A stretch of DNA of 45,062 nucleotides from an uncultured bacterium (lineage in GTDB: Bacteria > Cyanobacteriota > Vampirovibrionia > Gastranaerophilales > Gastranaerophilaceae), in NCBI GenBank assembly GCA_902774905.1, contig CACYKF010000011.1:1-45062 (forward strand). The letters run 5' to 3'. Within the stretch, counting starts at the first letter, position 1. Every line of letters begins with the position of its first letter. A program made the translations under genes and the position numbers. The notes under the pieces are model-generated. The model searched no databases, had not been told where the DNA came from, and saw nothing but the letters and a program-made list of their open reading frames with translations. This document shows positions 32,829-41,621 of this stretch, piece after piece.

Positions 32829-33290
32829 TTATGCTGCCATATCAAGTTTTTCTTTTAAATCAGAAACGGCAATTTTACCGTTTTTAGACGCTTCGCCCAA
32901 ACTTGAAATAAGGACAAACACGGCTGTTACACCACCAAATACACCCGTAAGTTTTTTGGTAATCGGACTTTTAATAATCGGACCGATAAATTTTGTATTT
33001 TCAAAACCTTTTAACCATTTGAACGCGTGGTTGCCAAATCTTTTTGTGTCACGAACTAATTTTGCCCAAATTCCTGTCGCAATTTCATTATTCTGAGCAG
33101 TCAATTTTGATGTTTTGATAACTCTTTCATACATATTGCGAAGCATTGTGCCTCTTGAAGTTCCGACATGAGCGGTAACCCCTGCAGCACCTACACCTAC
33201 CGCAACCTCTTGTGTTTCGTGACGGCGTTGCGCTCTTTGTTCAGGAGTCAGATTAGAGTGAAAATATCTTGGTCTTACCGTAGTATCCAT
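32829..33290 (-). CDS. Unknown 153-aa protein, probably membrane-interacting
   Basis: Basic N-terminal half (Y-F-H-S-N-L-T-P-E-Q-R-A-Q-R-R-H-E-T) followed by Gly/Ala/Val-rich segments: A-V-G-V-G-A-A-G-V-T-A-H-V-G near residue 32, and L-T-G-V-F-G-G-V-T-A-V-F-V-L-I-S-S-L near 125, the latter long enough for one membrane helix. No family recognised. Its ATG overlaps the stop of the gene at 33290 by one base, so they form a two-gene operon that ends at the hairpin before folP. Confidence 0.7.
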   Translation of the reverse strand: MDTTVRPRYFHSNLTPEQRAQRRHETQEVAVGVGAAGVTAHVGTSRGTMLRNMYERVIKTSKLTAQNNEIATGIWAKLVRDTKRFGNHAFKWLKGFENTKFIGPIIKSPITKKLTGVFGGVTAVFVLISSLGEASKNGKIAVSDLKEKLDMAA

Positions 33291-33892
33291 TATATTTCAC
33301 CACTTTCCTGTTCAGATTTTTCAACTGCTTTTGCATAAGCACTTGCAACACCGGAACCTACACCTAAGCCTGTAGCAGTTCTTGCAGTTGCTTTATCAAA
33401 TACTTCTTCACTTTTGAATGGATTTAATTTATTTAAAAATTCTTTAACTGTTTTAATCGATTTTTTAGCGAAATCAACAATTTTCTGACCTTTATCTTTG
33501 CCAAACAATTTTCTTACCGCATCAGCAGCATAATGTTTTAAAGTTTTGAAACCTTTACCTGCATATTCTTCCATTGGTTTAAACCCTGAAACAGTACTTT
33601 GTACCATTTTATTGCCTGCAAGTTTATTGAATGTATTCTTACCACAGGTTGCACTTGCTATTGTTGCACAAGCAACCGTAAAACCTGCTATTAAAGCATC
33701 AGTGACAACATTTGCGACTTTTAAAAACTTCTTCATTCCGCCCGGCAATCTGTTATCGTCGATTAAACCTTCAATTTCGCGTTTTTGTTGTTCAAAAAAT
33801 TCTCTGTCATCTTCAAAAGACTGTCTGTCATTTCTTTGAAAATTAACTTTTTGAGAATAAGTATTCATTGATACCGGTTGAACTGTCAACAT
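33290..33892 (-). CDS. Unknown 200-aa protein with N-terminal KVNFQRN motif
   Basis: The start at 33892 is favoured because GGAGA lies seven bases before it; the frame extends five codons up to a GTG. The N-terminus reads MLTVQPVSMNTYSQKVNFQR, containing the V-x-F motif shared with other proteins here. Then an acidic helical stretch, a possible membrane helix (A-L-I-A-G-F-T-V-A-C-A-T-I-A-S-A-T) and a long Lys-rich helical part with a Gly/Ala end (T-G-L-G-V-G-S-G-V-A-S-A-Y). Not recognised. The companion gene at 32829 also has Gly/Ala/Val-rich helices, so the two may act together at a membrane. Confidence 0.7.
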   Translation of the reverse strand: MLTVQPVSMNTYSQKVNFQRNDRQSFEDDREFFEQQKREIEGLIDDNRLPGGMKKFLKVANVVTDALIAGFTVACATIASATCGKNTFNKLAGNKMVQSTVSGFKPMEEYAGKGFKTLKHYAADAVRKLFGKDKGQKIVDFAKKSIKTVKEFLNKLNPFKSEEVFDKATARTATGLGVGSGVASAYAKAVEKSEQESGEI

Positions 33893-34054
33893 ATTATTTC
33901 TCCACACTATTTATAAATTACTGTTTGACTTTAGTAAAAACGCAGAAAATAATTTTTGCTACCATGCTTCACAATTTGTTACATTCCTACACACATATTA
34001 TTTCACATGATAATTCGTTTGTAAAGTGTTTTAGGGTAAAATAGTAATAAATAA

Positions 34055-34975
34055 TTAATTAAATTTTGCCCCCTGATATGAATTTCTTTTCAAAAATTCT
34101 CTGTCAATTTTGTTTAAACAATCAAGTTTGGCACCAAGCCATCTCGGAGCAATCAGAGTTTTACGAAAACCATTCCCTGCAAGGCGGTGAATAGTTGTTT
34201 CGGGAGGTAAAATTTCAAGAAAATCACAAACTAAACTTACATATTCATCTTCGCTCATAAAATCTATTTCTTTATTTTCGTACATTTGTGCCAATTTTGT
34301 ACCCTGAAGCGCGCATAGCATGTGGATTTTTATACCGTCAATTTTCAACTGAGCAAGTCTTTGTGCGGTTTGCAAAATTTCATCACGGCTTTCCCATAAG
34401 CCAAAAATTACATGCACACAGACATTTATTCCCTTATCTTTTGTTTTTTCGTAGGCTCTTAAAAAGCAATCGTAATCATGTCCTCTGTTGATTTTAAGAA
34501 GGGTTTTGTTGTGTGATGACTGTAAACCGTATTCAAGCCAAGTATAGTAATCTTTTGAAATATCCGAAATTAAATCGAGTTTATCTTCATCCACACAATC
34601 AGGTCTTGTTCCGATTGAAATTCCTACAATATCGGGGTGGTTTAACGAGGCCTTATAAATATTTTCAAGTTCATTAACGGGACGATATGTATTTGTATAA
34701 GCCTGAAAATAGGACATAAATTTTTCCGCTTTAAACCTTGCAGAAAGTGTTTTTATCCCCTCATTTACTTGATTTTCTATACTCAAAAGATTTGAATGAG
34801 CCTGAGAAAAACTTCCCGAATCGTCACAAAAAATACAACCGCCTTTAGAGATTGTACCGTCACGGTTTGGGCATGAAAACCCCGCATCAATGGTTATTTT
34901 ATAAACCTTAGCCCCGAAACGATTTTTTAAATATGCGCTAAATTGGTTGTATCTTTTATCGGTATTGTTAAACAT
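34055..34975 (-). CDS. TIGR01212-family radical SAM protein (YhcC-like)
   Basis: 306 residues. The radical SAM cluster motif has the family's wide spacing: C-P-N-R-D-G-T-I-S-K-G-G-C-I-F-C (34-49), followed by D-D-S-G-S-F. Further family blocks are Y-F-Q-A-Y-T-N-T-Y, I-G-T-R-P-D-C, W-L-E-Y-G-L-Q-S and R-L-A-G-N-G near the end. YhcC is a 4Fe-4S SAM enzyme of uncertain reaction, often linked with tRNA modification or GltB. It stands alone here. The inverted-repeat element copy 2 begins just upstream of its start. Confidence 0.93.
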   Translation of the reverse strand: MFNNTDKRYNQFSAYLKNRFGAKVYKITIDAGFSCPNRDGTISKGGCIFCDDSGSFSQAHSNLLSIENQVNEGIKTLSARFKAEKFMSYFQAYTNTYRPVNELENIYKASLNHPDIVGISIGTRPDCVDEDKLDLISDISKDYYTWLEYGLQSSHNKTLLKINRGHDYDCFLRAYEKTKDKGINVCVHVIFGLWESRDEILQTAQRLAQLKIDGIKIHMLCALQGTKLAQMYENKEIDFMSEDEYVSLVCDFLEILPPETTIHRLAGNGFRKTLIAPRWLGAKLDCLNKIDREFLKRNSYQGAKFN

Positions 34976-34984
34976 AATTTTAAT

Positions 34985-35091
34985 GTGAATAGTGAGTTGT
35001 AAGTGGTGAATAGTTGTTATCTGTACTAACGAACATTTTATAAATCAAAAAAATGTAAAGGGCTATTCACAATTCACTATTTACTATTAAC
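34985..35091. repeat. Inverted-repeat element built from GTGAATAGT units, copy 2
   Basis: Left arm from 34985 (GTGAATAGTGAGTTGTAAG, then GTGAATAG) and right arm ending at 35091 (CTATTCACAATTCACTATT, then TACTATTAAC) are imperfect reverse complements, with about 47 bases between. Same family as 26814-26919 but with more mismatches. It lies between the radical SAM gene start and the zinc ribbon gene stop. Confidence 0.6.
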
Positions 35092-35092
35092 T

Positions 35093-35257
35093 TTATTTAC
35101 TTTCTTCGTCATAAATCGGATAAACATAGTGCTCACCGCATTGAGGACAAACAACTTCCTGTTGTTTTCCATCCTCCACCTGAGCAACTTCAAATAAACA
35201 TTTGCATCCTGATTGAACGCATCTTATAGCCAAAGTAGGTCTGATTAATCTTGCCAT
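35093..35257 (-). CDS. Small zinc ribbon protein (54 aa)
   Basis: The reverse strand reads MARLIRPTLAIRCVQSGCKC, then L-F-E-V-A-Q-V-E-D-G, V-V-C-P-Q-C-G-E-H-Y-V-Y-P, ending D-E-E-S-K. Cys13, Cys18/20 and C-P-Q-C (37-40) make a zinc ribbon. ACAGGAGGG is a near-perfect ribosome site nine bases before the ATG. Partner or nucleic acid unknown. Confidence 0.85.
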   Translation of the reverse strand: MARLIRPTLAIRCVQSGCKCLFEVAQVEDGKQQEVVCPQCGEHYVYPIYDEESK

Positions 35258-35936
35258 ATAAAATTCCCTCCTGTTTGAGTAAATTGTAGCACACTTTTGG
35301 TTTTAAGTCCATAAATTATTTACCTCGCAGTTGTATATGCCAAGTAATTTGTACATAAAAAATATTATGTGAATATCTCGCTAAGATATTCTTAATATGT
35401 TCACTTTTCTTTTTGATTGCGACGCAAAAAGAAAAGTGAACCGAAAAGAAAAACACGCTAAGATAGTATACCGCCTGCGGCGGCATAAGACTGCTAACGC
35501 AGTAATATGTGTTTTTGCCTGTCGGCAAAAATCTCTTAGCGCACCTAAAAAAACGGTGCGCATTTAACCCCTCACCCCTACCCCTCTCAATGCGAAGTAT
35601 GAGCATTTGAAAAACGGGTGAGGGTTATTATACGACCTTTACGAAGTGAGCAATCATTGTTTTCGACACAACAACAAGGCGGGATTTGTTTGAACGATAG
35701 TGAGTTATCCCGCCTGTATGTGGAGCATAGCCCGAGCAGATTTTACCCCACCTAACCTCCCCCTTTGGGGAGGAACCATGCGAGGGCGTACAAATGATTA
35801 GCGAACGGAGTGCAGGTCGGGGAGTTTCTTTGTGCCCCGTTTCTTTGCGGTCAAAGAAATGGGGCAGGGTAGTTTTGATGAAACAAAAACTACCGATAAT
35901 ATTTTTTATGTAAATAACTGCTATGCATAAAAGGAA
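35258..35936. repeat. Mosaic of palindromic dispersed repeats, copy R1 and further hairpins
   Basis: No gene is supported in this 680-base gap; frames across it are by-products of repeats. It holds: a 16-bp perfect hairpin (35400-35415 with 35425-35440, loop with TTGCGA); ACTGC/GCAGT and TTTTTGCC/GGCAAAAA stems; GCGCACC/GGTGCGC; and a block 35526-35643 that recurs inverted at 42601-42740. Then come GGCGGGAT/ATCCCGCC (35678-35714), CCTCCCC/GGGGAGG (35756-35773), CCCCGTTTCTTTG/CAAAGAAATGGGG (35835-35864) and GTAGTTTT/AAAACTAC near 35870-35893. Probably several hairpin modules of a non-autonomous repeat family. Confidence 0.75.
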
Positions 35937-37232
35937 TTAAAATTCCTGCTTATACATCTCATCATCCCAATATTCAAGTTCAATTTTACCAACAACTACA
36001 GTGTCGCCGTTTTGAATACCTATACGCTTGAGTTCGTCAATAATTCCCATTGCGCGCATTGTATTCTGAAGTCTGATTACCTGTTCTGTATTTCTCGTAT
36101 TTATAACCTGCGAAATTCTTATAATCTTTCCGCCATCAACTATATAAGTATTTTTATCAGCCTGATAAACCTCCCAATAACTGTCATCATTATTTGTGGC
36201 TTCCAAATCTTCTTCCACAATATAATCGAATACAGGTTTTGGAATCGTATCAACCCTGTGTTCAAGTTCATTTTTCAGTTCGTCTAAATTTTCACCCGTT
36301 ACTGCAGAAATCGTATAAATATTATCAATTCCCTCATTTTTAAACTCGTTTTTGAGTTCGCTTAATCTGTCAGGCTCAATCGCATCAATTTTGTTTATTG
36401 CAACTATTTGGAATAAATCCGCAAGTCTTTGAGAATATTTTTTCAGTTCGTTATTAATTATTTTGTAATTTTCAAGCGGATTTTCTTCCGTGCCATCAAC
36501 AATATGCAATAAGAAACGGCATCTTTCGACATGACGCAAAAAGTCGTGCCCCAATCCAACCCCGTCAGATGCCCCTTCAATTAGTCCGGGAATATCTGCG
36601 ATAACATAGGCATCATTATCGTGTTTTTTAACAACTCCAAGATTTGGTATTATCGTTGTAAACGGATAATCAGCAATTTTTGGTTTAGCAGATGATACTC
36701 TGCTGATAAAGGTTGATTTACCGGCATTTGGCATACCTAAAAGTCCGACATCGGCGATTAGTTTTAATTCTAACTGCAAATTTCTTTCAATCCCCGGTTC
36801 ACCAGGTTCGCAATACTGCGGAGCACGATTTTGAGGGGTGCAAAAATGAATATTACCTCTGCCTCCCCGACCGCCTTTTGCCACAAGAACTTTCTTTTCA
36901 TGCTCATCTAAATCGGCAATTATATTTTCTGTTTTTAAATCTTTTACAACCGTTCCGACTGGAACTTTTATGAACAAATCTTTTGCACTTTTACCGTGCA
37001 TACTTTTTTTGAAGCCATTTTCTCCTGCTTCGGCTTTAAAAACCGTTTTGTAAGTAAAATCCATCAAAGTTGACATGTTTTCATCCGCAATAAGATAAAC
37101 GCTTCCGCCGTTTCCGCCATCTCCGCCTGCTGGACCGCCTTTATCAACATATTTTTCTCTGCGCCAGGCAACAATTCCGTTACCGCCTTTGCCCGAAACT
37201 ATTCTTATTTTTACTTTGTCCATAAATTGCAT
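35937..37232 (-). CDS. obg: GTPase Obg
   Basis: Essential GTPase for large-subunit ribosome assembly and stress response. The Gly-rich N-terminal Obg fold (K-G-G-N-G, G-G-P-A-G-G-D-G-G-N-G-G) runs to about residue 158. The G domain shows G-M-P-N-A-G-K-S-T (P-loop), T-T-I-I-P-N, D-I-P-G-L-I-E-G-A and N-K-I-D. A C-terminal OCT domain follows (D-D-S-Y-W-E-V-Y to I-G-I-Q-N-G-D-T-V). 431 residues. A 23-base palindrome ends at the start codon (37230-37252), and no clear ribosome site is present. A second ATG lies three codons in. Confidence 0.96.
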   Translation of the reverse strand: MQFMDKVKIRIVSGKGGNGIVAWRREKYVDKGGPAGGDGGNGGSVYLIADENMSTLMDFTYKTVFKAEAGENGFKKSMHGKSAKDLFIKVPVGTVVKDLKTENIIADLDEHEKKVLVAKGGRGGRGNIHFCTPQNRAPQYCEPGEPGIERNLQLELKLIADVGLLGMPNAGKSTFISRVSSAKPKIADYPFTTIIPNLGVVKKHDNDAYVIADIPGLIEGASDGVGLGHDFLRHVERCRFLLHIVDGTEENPLENYKIINNELKKYSQRLADLFQIVAINKIDAIEPDRLSELKNEFKNEGIDNIYTISAVTGENLDELKNELEHRVDTIPKPVFDYIVEEDLEATNNDDSYWEVYQADKNTYIVDGGKIIRISQVINTRNTEQVIRLQNTMRAMGIIDELKRIGIQNGDTVVVGKIELEYWDDEMYKQEF

Positions 37233-37252
37233 AGTAAATTCACTTTACTATG
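37230..37252 (-). promoter_or_regulatory. Perfect palindrome covering the obg start codon
   Basis: CATAGTAAA TTCAC TTTACTATG: nine-base arms and a five-base centre, with the obg ATG forming the 3' end on the minus strand. It could be an operator or an mRNA hairpin that hides the start. Confidence 0.45.
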
Positions 37253-37280
37253 AACAAAATGCGCTTTCAAGATAAATTTA

Positions 37281-37880
37281 CTACTTTATAACTTTAAAAA
37301 ACTCATTCGAAATCAACTGCGAATATTTTTCGCCCTGATTAATTGACACAAGAATTTTATCATTTCCTTTTTCGTCTTCTACAACGGAAACTATCCCTGA
37401 AATTTCACCGATAGGAAGTTTTTTGATTTTTGCCCTGAATTTTGCATAAGGAACTTTCTGCCCGTAAGTAGTCATAGTACCTTTTTCTGTTACTCGAAAT
37501 TCTTCAATCGCTGCAGATTGGTATTTTACTTTAGAAATAGCCTTTTTTAGTCTGTCTTCAACATCATTTGCTTTAATATCCTGCGGAGTAAGAATTTTTT
37601 TCTTTGCTGTATCAACAACAACCATCTTTTGACCTGAGGCTTTGTGTTCCGCAACAACAGCGTTATAGCCCATTATTCCGGCGGCTTTTTCTATCTCAAA
37701 TTCTTTGTCTATTTTTGAAAAATCTCCGACTTTTTTCGCTCTTTCCAAAATTACATCATGGGTTGGGTGTAAAAAATTGTTTATTCCCTCATTTATCCAT
37801 TTTTGTCCCCCAAAAGCTATAAACCCTACGGCAACAACAGTTAGAAATATTGACCTTGTAACATTTTTAAGACAACCCAT
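37281..37880 (-). CDS. Membrane-anchored protein of unknown function
   Basis: 199 residues. A single N-terminal membrane segment (S-I-F-L-T-V-V-A-V-G-F-I-A-F-G-G) is followed by a soluble, probably periplasmic domain rich in Lys/Glu and beta strands (K-M-V-V-V-D-T-A, Y-A-K-F-R-A-K-I-K-K-L-P-I-G). The Cys at position 3 is too close to the start for a lipobox. AGAGG lies eight bases before the ATG. Its stop is 48 bases upstream of obg, so the two may share a message. No family recognised. Confidence 0.72.
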   Translation of the reverse strand: MGCLKNVTRSIFLTVVAVGFIAFGGQKWINEGINNFLHPTHDVILERAKKVGDFSKIDKEFEIEKAAGIMGYNAVVAEHKASGQKMVVVDTAKKKILTPQDIKANDVEDRLKKAISKVKYQSAAIEEFRVTEKGTMTTYGQKVPYAKFRAKIKKLPIGEISGIVSVVEDEKGNDKILVSINQGEKYSQLISNEFFKVIK

Positions 37881-37916
37881 GTTGAAATCCTCTTATTTTT
37901 ATATCAATATTATATT

Positions 37917-40508
37917 ATGAGCAAAGGGGAAATCAATCATGTTAATAGTTGGGATGTGAATATTGAGGACACTACCCCTGCCATGCAACAGTATCTCAAA
38001 ATAAAAAAAGAGCATCCGGGGATATTACTTTGGTATCGTATGGGTGATTTTTTTGAAACCTTTTTTGAAGATGCCGTTATCATGGCAAAAGAACTTGAAC
38101 TTACCCTGACAGGCAGAGATTCCGGAGCGAAACTTGGCAGAGTTCCGTTAGCAGGAATCCCTGTCAAAGCCGCAGATGCGTACTTGCAAAAACTTGTGCA
38201 AAAAAACTACAAAGTGGTAATTTGTGACCAACTTGAAGACCCAAAATTTGTAAAAGCAGGTCAGGTAGTAAAACGTGGAGTTACAAGAGTTTTAACCCCA
38301 GGAACACTAACAGAAAGCAATCTGTTGAAACAAAATTCAAACAATTACATCTGCGCAATTTATAAAGATAATAAAAAAGATTTGTTCGGGTTTTCATATA
38401 CCGATATTTCTACAGGAGAATTTAAAACTACTCAGGCACCATTAAATCTGATTATGGCTGAACTTGCAAGGCTAAATCCGTCTGAAATTGTCGCGCCAAG
38501 TTTAAAACAAGACATAAAACCTTTTCAGATTGTGGCTGATGAAGTCGTGAATCTGCCTGAAGAAATTACTAAAAAATACAATTGTTCAAAAATTCCGCCG
38601 TCTGTTTTTGAGGAAAATTTTGCGTCAAATAATCTGAAAACCGTGTTTAAAACAACAAGTTTGGAAAGTTTTGGGTATTCAAAATATAAACTCGGATTTC
38701 AGGCAGCAGGGGCTTTGCTTGCATATATCTGGGAAACTTCAAAAGATAATATGCCAAAATTTGACCGTATTGAATCTTATGAACTGTCAGAATATATGAT
38801 TCTTGATGCTTCTACGAGAAAAAATCTTGAACTTGTGGAAACTTTAAGGGAAAAGAACAAATATGGTTCGCTTTTATGGGCAATAGACAAAACCAAAACA
38901 AATATGGGCGCAAGGCTTTTGAAAAATTGGATTTGTCAGCCGTTAAAAAATGTAGATGATATAATGGCAAGACAAAATTCAGTTTCCGAACTCGTAAAAA
39001 AAAGTGATGTAAGACTGAATTTATCTGAACTGCTTGATAAAATTTATGATATTCAAAGACTCGCAACAAGAATGAGTAACGCTTCTGCAAGTCCGAAAGA
39101 TTTTATAAGCCTGAAACTTTCACTCTCAATTTTGCCGGAAGTTTTGGACGCAACAAAAAATTTGGATTACGATATGTTTGCAAAAATCAGAGATTATGCC
39201 GATGAAATATCTGATTATGTTCAAATGATTGAGAATACCATCGTTGACAACCCTCCGATACTCTTAAAAGAAGGTGGAATAATCAAACCGCAGGTAAGCG
39301 GAGAACTTGATTATTTCAGAGATTTATTAACAGGCGGAGAGGAATGGCTAAAAAGTTTTGAAGAAAAAGAAAAGGACAGAACAGGAATTAAAAACCTTAA
39401 AATCGGTTACAATAAAGTTTTTGGATACTTTATTGAAGTTACAAATTCAAATCTTAATATGATTCCTGACGATTACATCCGAAAACAAACCCTTGTAAAT
39501 GCAGAAAGATTTATAACGGAAGAACTTAAAAAACACGAAGATGATGTTTTGAGTGCAAAATTCAAATCAACCGAACTTGAATATAAATTGTTTACCGATT
39601 TCAGAGAATATTCAAAAGAATATGTTTCAAAAATTCGTGAAATAGCAGACGCTATTGCTACTGCAGATGTTTTGACATCACTTTCAACAGTTGCCGTTGA
39701 AAATAATTATTGTTGCCCGGTTATTGATGAATCAAACGATTTTCTCGTCAAAAACGGCAGACATGCGGTATTAGAAAACATTTTGCCGTTAGGGGAGTAT
39801 GTCGCAAATGATTTGGAAATTAAATCAAATGTTACAACAGGTGATGATACCCAATTTATGATTTTAACAGGTCCTAACATGGCAGGGAAATCAACATATA
39901 TGCGCCAAAATGCACTTATTGCAATCTTGGCTCAAATCGGTTCATGGGTTCCAGCAGATAGCGCAAAAATCGGTGTTGTAGATAAAGTATTCACAAGAGT
40001 CGGCGCAAGTGATGATTTGACACTCGGACAATCGACATTTATGGTCGAAATGATTGAAACATCTTTTATTCTAAACTCCGCAACAGAAAAAAGTTTTATA
40101 CTTTTAGACGAAATCGGCAGAGGAACAAGCACCTATGACGGTGTGGCAATCGCATGGTCTGTTGCCGAATTTATCGCAACAAAAATCAAGGCAAGATGTA
40201 TTTTTGCAACTCACTATCACGAATTGAATGTAATGACTAAAAAATACCCGCAAATTAAAAATTACAGAATAACAATATCCGAAAACAACGGTGAAATTGA
40301 ATTTTTGAGAAAAGTTGTATCAGGCGGTGCAAGCAGAAGTTACGGGATTCAGGTCGCAAAAATGGCAGGATTGCCAAACGAAGTTATTAACCGTTCTCAA
40401 GAACTTATGACAAAAATGCAAAAAGATTTTTCAAAAAACCTTGCATCAGGAAAGAAAATGGTACATAATGAGGACGGAGTTCCTCAATTATCTTTGTTTG
40501 GAATGTAA
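37917..40508 (+). CDS. mutS: DNA mismatch repair protein MutS
   Basis: 863-residue MutS1. The mismatch-reading motif is Y-R-M-G-D-F-F-E-T-F (Phe-x-Glu). Connector and lever domains follow; the clamp includes I-G-Y-N-K-V-F-G-Y-F-I-E-V-T. The ATPase has G-P-N-M-A-G-K-S (652-659), D-E-I-G-R-G-T-S-T-Y-D-G and A-T-H-Y-H-E-L. The C-terminal tail is short, as in many non-enteric MutS. No Shine-Dalgarno is visible before the ATG (AT-rich, TATATT directly upstream). mutL is not in the window. Confidence 0.97.
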   Translation: MSKGEINHVNSWDVNIEDTTPAMQQYLKIKKEHPGILLWYRMGDFFETFFEDAVIMAKELELTLTGRDSGAKLGRVPLAGIPVKAADAYLQKLVQKNYKVVICDQLEDPKFVKAGQVVKRGVTRVLTPGTLTESNLLKQNSNNYICAIYKDNKKDLFGFSYTDISTGEFKTTQAPLNLIMAELARLNPSEIVAPSLKQDIKPFQIVADEVVNLPEEITKKYNCSKIPPSVFEENFASNNLKTVFKTTSLESFGYSKYKLGFQAAGALLAYIWETSKDNMPKFDRIESYELSEYMILDASTRKNLELVETLREKNKYGSLLWAIDKTKTNMGARLLKNWICQPLKNVDDIMARQNSVSELVKKSDVRLNLSELLDKIYDIQRLATRMSNASASPKDFISLKLSLSILPEVLDATKNLDYDMFAKIRDYADEISDYVQMIENTIVDNPPILLKEGGIIKPQVSGELDYFRDLLTGGEEWLKSFEEKEKDRTGIKNLKIGYNKVFGYFIEVTNSNLNMIPDDYIRKQTLVNAERFITEELKKHEDDVLSAKFKSTELEYKLFTDFREYSKEYVSKIREIADAIATADVLTSLSTVAVENNYCCPVIDESNDFLVKNGRHAVLENILPLGEYVANDLEIKSNVTTGDDTQFMILTGPNMAGKSTYMRQNALIAILAQIGSWVPADSAKIGVVDKVFTRVGASDDLTLGQSTFMVEMIETSFILNSATEKSFILLDEIGRGTSTYDGVAIAWSVAEFIATKIKARCIFATHYHELNVMTKKYPQIKNYRITISENNGEIEFLRKVVSGGASRSYGIQVAKMAGLPNEVINRSQELMTKMQKDFSKNLASGKKMVHNEDGVPQLSLFGM

Positions 40509-40576
40509 AGAAATCTTAACAAAAGGGCAAAAATTTAGGTTTATATGTTTTAAAAGAAGCATCAAGGAGTGTGTGT

Positions 40577-41362
40577 ATGAATGTAGCATTTAATCCGAAC
40601 GTAAATTTTAAGTCAGAATCAAACTTAATTGCAGAAGCAATGAGAAACATTGCACAGGAAGAAGCGGTAGAAAAGCAACCTCAACCCGTTCCTATTCAAA
40701 CTATATCAGAACCAAAAACAGATAAGTTTGACAAAGAAATCAATGATGCAGAGTTGAATGAAAAAGCAAATATTTTTGCCGAAAGATTAAAAAGCCGCAA
40801 ATGGAAAAAAGAATATTTACCCGAAAATGATATCATAGTTGTTCGTCAAAAAAGAGTCAAAGACGGACTTGAATATATGATTAAAAATGACGGAACAGTT
40901 TTGGAAACTGGTTTGCGCGATAAAGCAGTTACAATAATCGAACCTAACAGAGAAAGTGCAAAAACTTTTGCAAAATATAAAAAGAAATTAGACCCGAATG
41001 CTCCAAAAACATCAATTTGGATGAAAGGTAAAGAAGCCGTTGCCGATGTTTGGAAATTCTTTACGGTATCAGCAACAATGGGGGTAGCAACTGCAAAAGG
41101 TCTATGGCAGGGCGCTTTGACAGGAGCGGCAGTACTTGCAACAGCAATATTAGCCAAAGGTGCAGTTGCAGTAATTAAGAATGAAAAAACTGTTTCAGAT
41201 ATAATCAAAAATCCTCTGAAAATAGCAGGTAAATCAGGCAAAATTCTTGCTGCAGCAGCAGGCGCAGTTGTTCTTGCATCACACATAGTTGCTGGCAGGT
41301 TGGAAGCAAACCAAAAATCTGCGGTTATAGAACACAAAGTTGATGTTCCGCATGTTGATTAA
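40577..41362 (+). CDS. Unknown 261-aa protein with N-terminal PNVNFKS motif and two hydrophobic helices
   Basis: The start at 40577 is fixed by AAGGAG seven bases upstream; a GTG two codons earlier is not needed. The N-terminus MNVAFNPNVNFKSESN carries the recurrent V-x-F-K motif. Residues 25-125 are charged and helical (Glu/Lys), ending in an Arg/Lys-rich strand region. Residues 165-200 (G-A-L-T-G-A-A-V-L-A-T-A-I-L-A-K-G-A-V-A-V) and 220-245 (G-K-I-L-A-A-A-A-G-A-V-V-L-A-S-H-I) are Ala/Gly/Val-rich and may be membrane helices or a hairpin insertion. It resembles the 32829/33290 proteins in build, but no family is known. It stands alone with its own terminator. Confidence 0.75.
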   Translation: MNVAFNPNVNFKSESNLIAEAMRNIAQEEAVEKQPQPVPIQTISEPKTDKFDKEINDAELNEKANIFAERLKSRKWKKEYLPENDIIVVRQKRVKDGLEYMIKNDGTVLETGLRDKAVTIIEPNRESAKTFAKYKKKLDPNAPKTSIWMKGKEAVADVWKFFTVSATMGVATAKGLWQGALTGAAVLATAILAKGAVAVIKNEKTVSDIIKNPLKIAGKSGKILAAAAGAVVLASHIVAGRLEANQKSAVIEHKVDVPHVD

Positions 41363-41387
41363 AATAATTACAAGATAATACAAAGAT

Positions 41388-41425
41388 AAAAATGAGAATA
41401 TTCTAATATTCTCATTTTTATTTTA
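41388..41425 (+). terminator. Intrinsic terminator after the 261-aa protein gene
   Basis: AAAAATGAGAATATT / AATATTCTCATTTTT, followed by ATTTTATC. Perfect 15-bp arms 25 bases after the stop. Confidence 0.85.
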
Positions 41426-41431
41426 TCAGGA

Positions 41432-41621
41432 TGCTTGCCCTGCTCATCGCAGGGCAACCTGTTGCTACACATCGGCTTACGCATTTTCCCGCCTGTGCAA
41501 TCTTAGATTGCTCCGTTCACTTCACTTGCGTTCCGCTCACAACGGCGGTGGTATCATGTTTCGCAACCTGCTTGCCCTGCTCATCGCAGGTCAACCCGTT
41601 GCTACACATCGGCTTACGCAT
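41432..41621. repeat. Pair of 53-base direct repeats
   Basis: Copies at 41432-41484 and 41569-41621, both starting TGCTTGCCCTGCTCATCGCA and ending ATCGGCTTACGCAT. They differ at two sites (GGGCAACCTG vs GGTCAACCCG). The GC content is much higher than in the surroundings. The 84 bases between hold CCGCCTGTGCAATCTTAG and a C-rich tract. Two copies only, so not a CRISPR. A reading frame across both is a by-product. Confidence 0.8.

Noticed and set aside
35316-35606. Open frames of 60-96 codons across the palindromic region
   Set aside because: They lie within R1 hairpin modules, lack ribosome sites and have repeat-derived Arg/Phe-rich composition; the same kind of frame appears in R2.
41432-41621. 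CRISPR array
   Set aside because: Only two repeat copies, repeat too long, no further spaced units and no cas genes.
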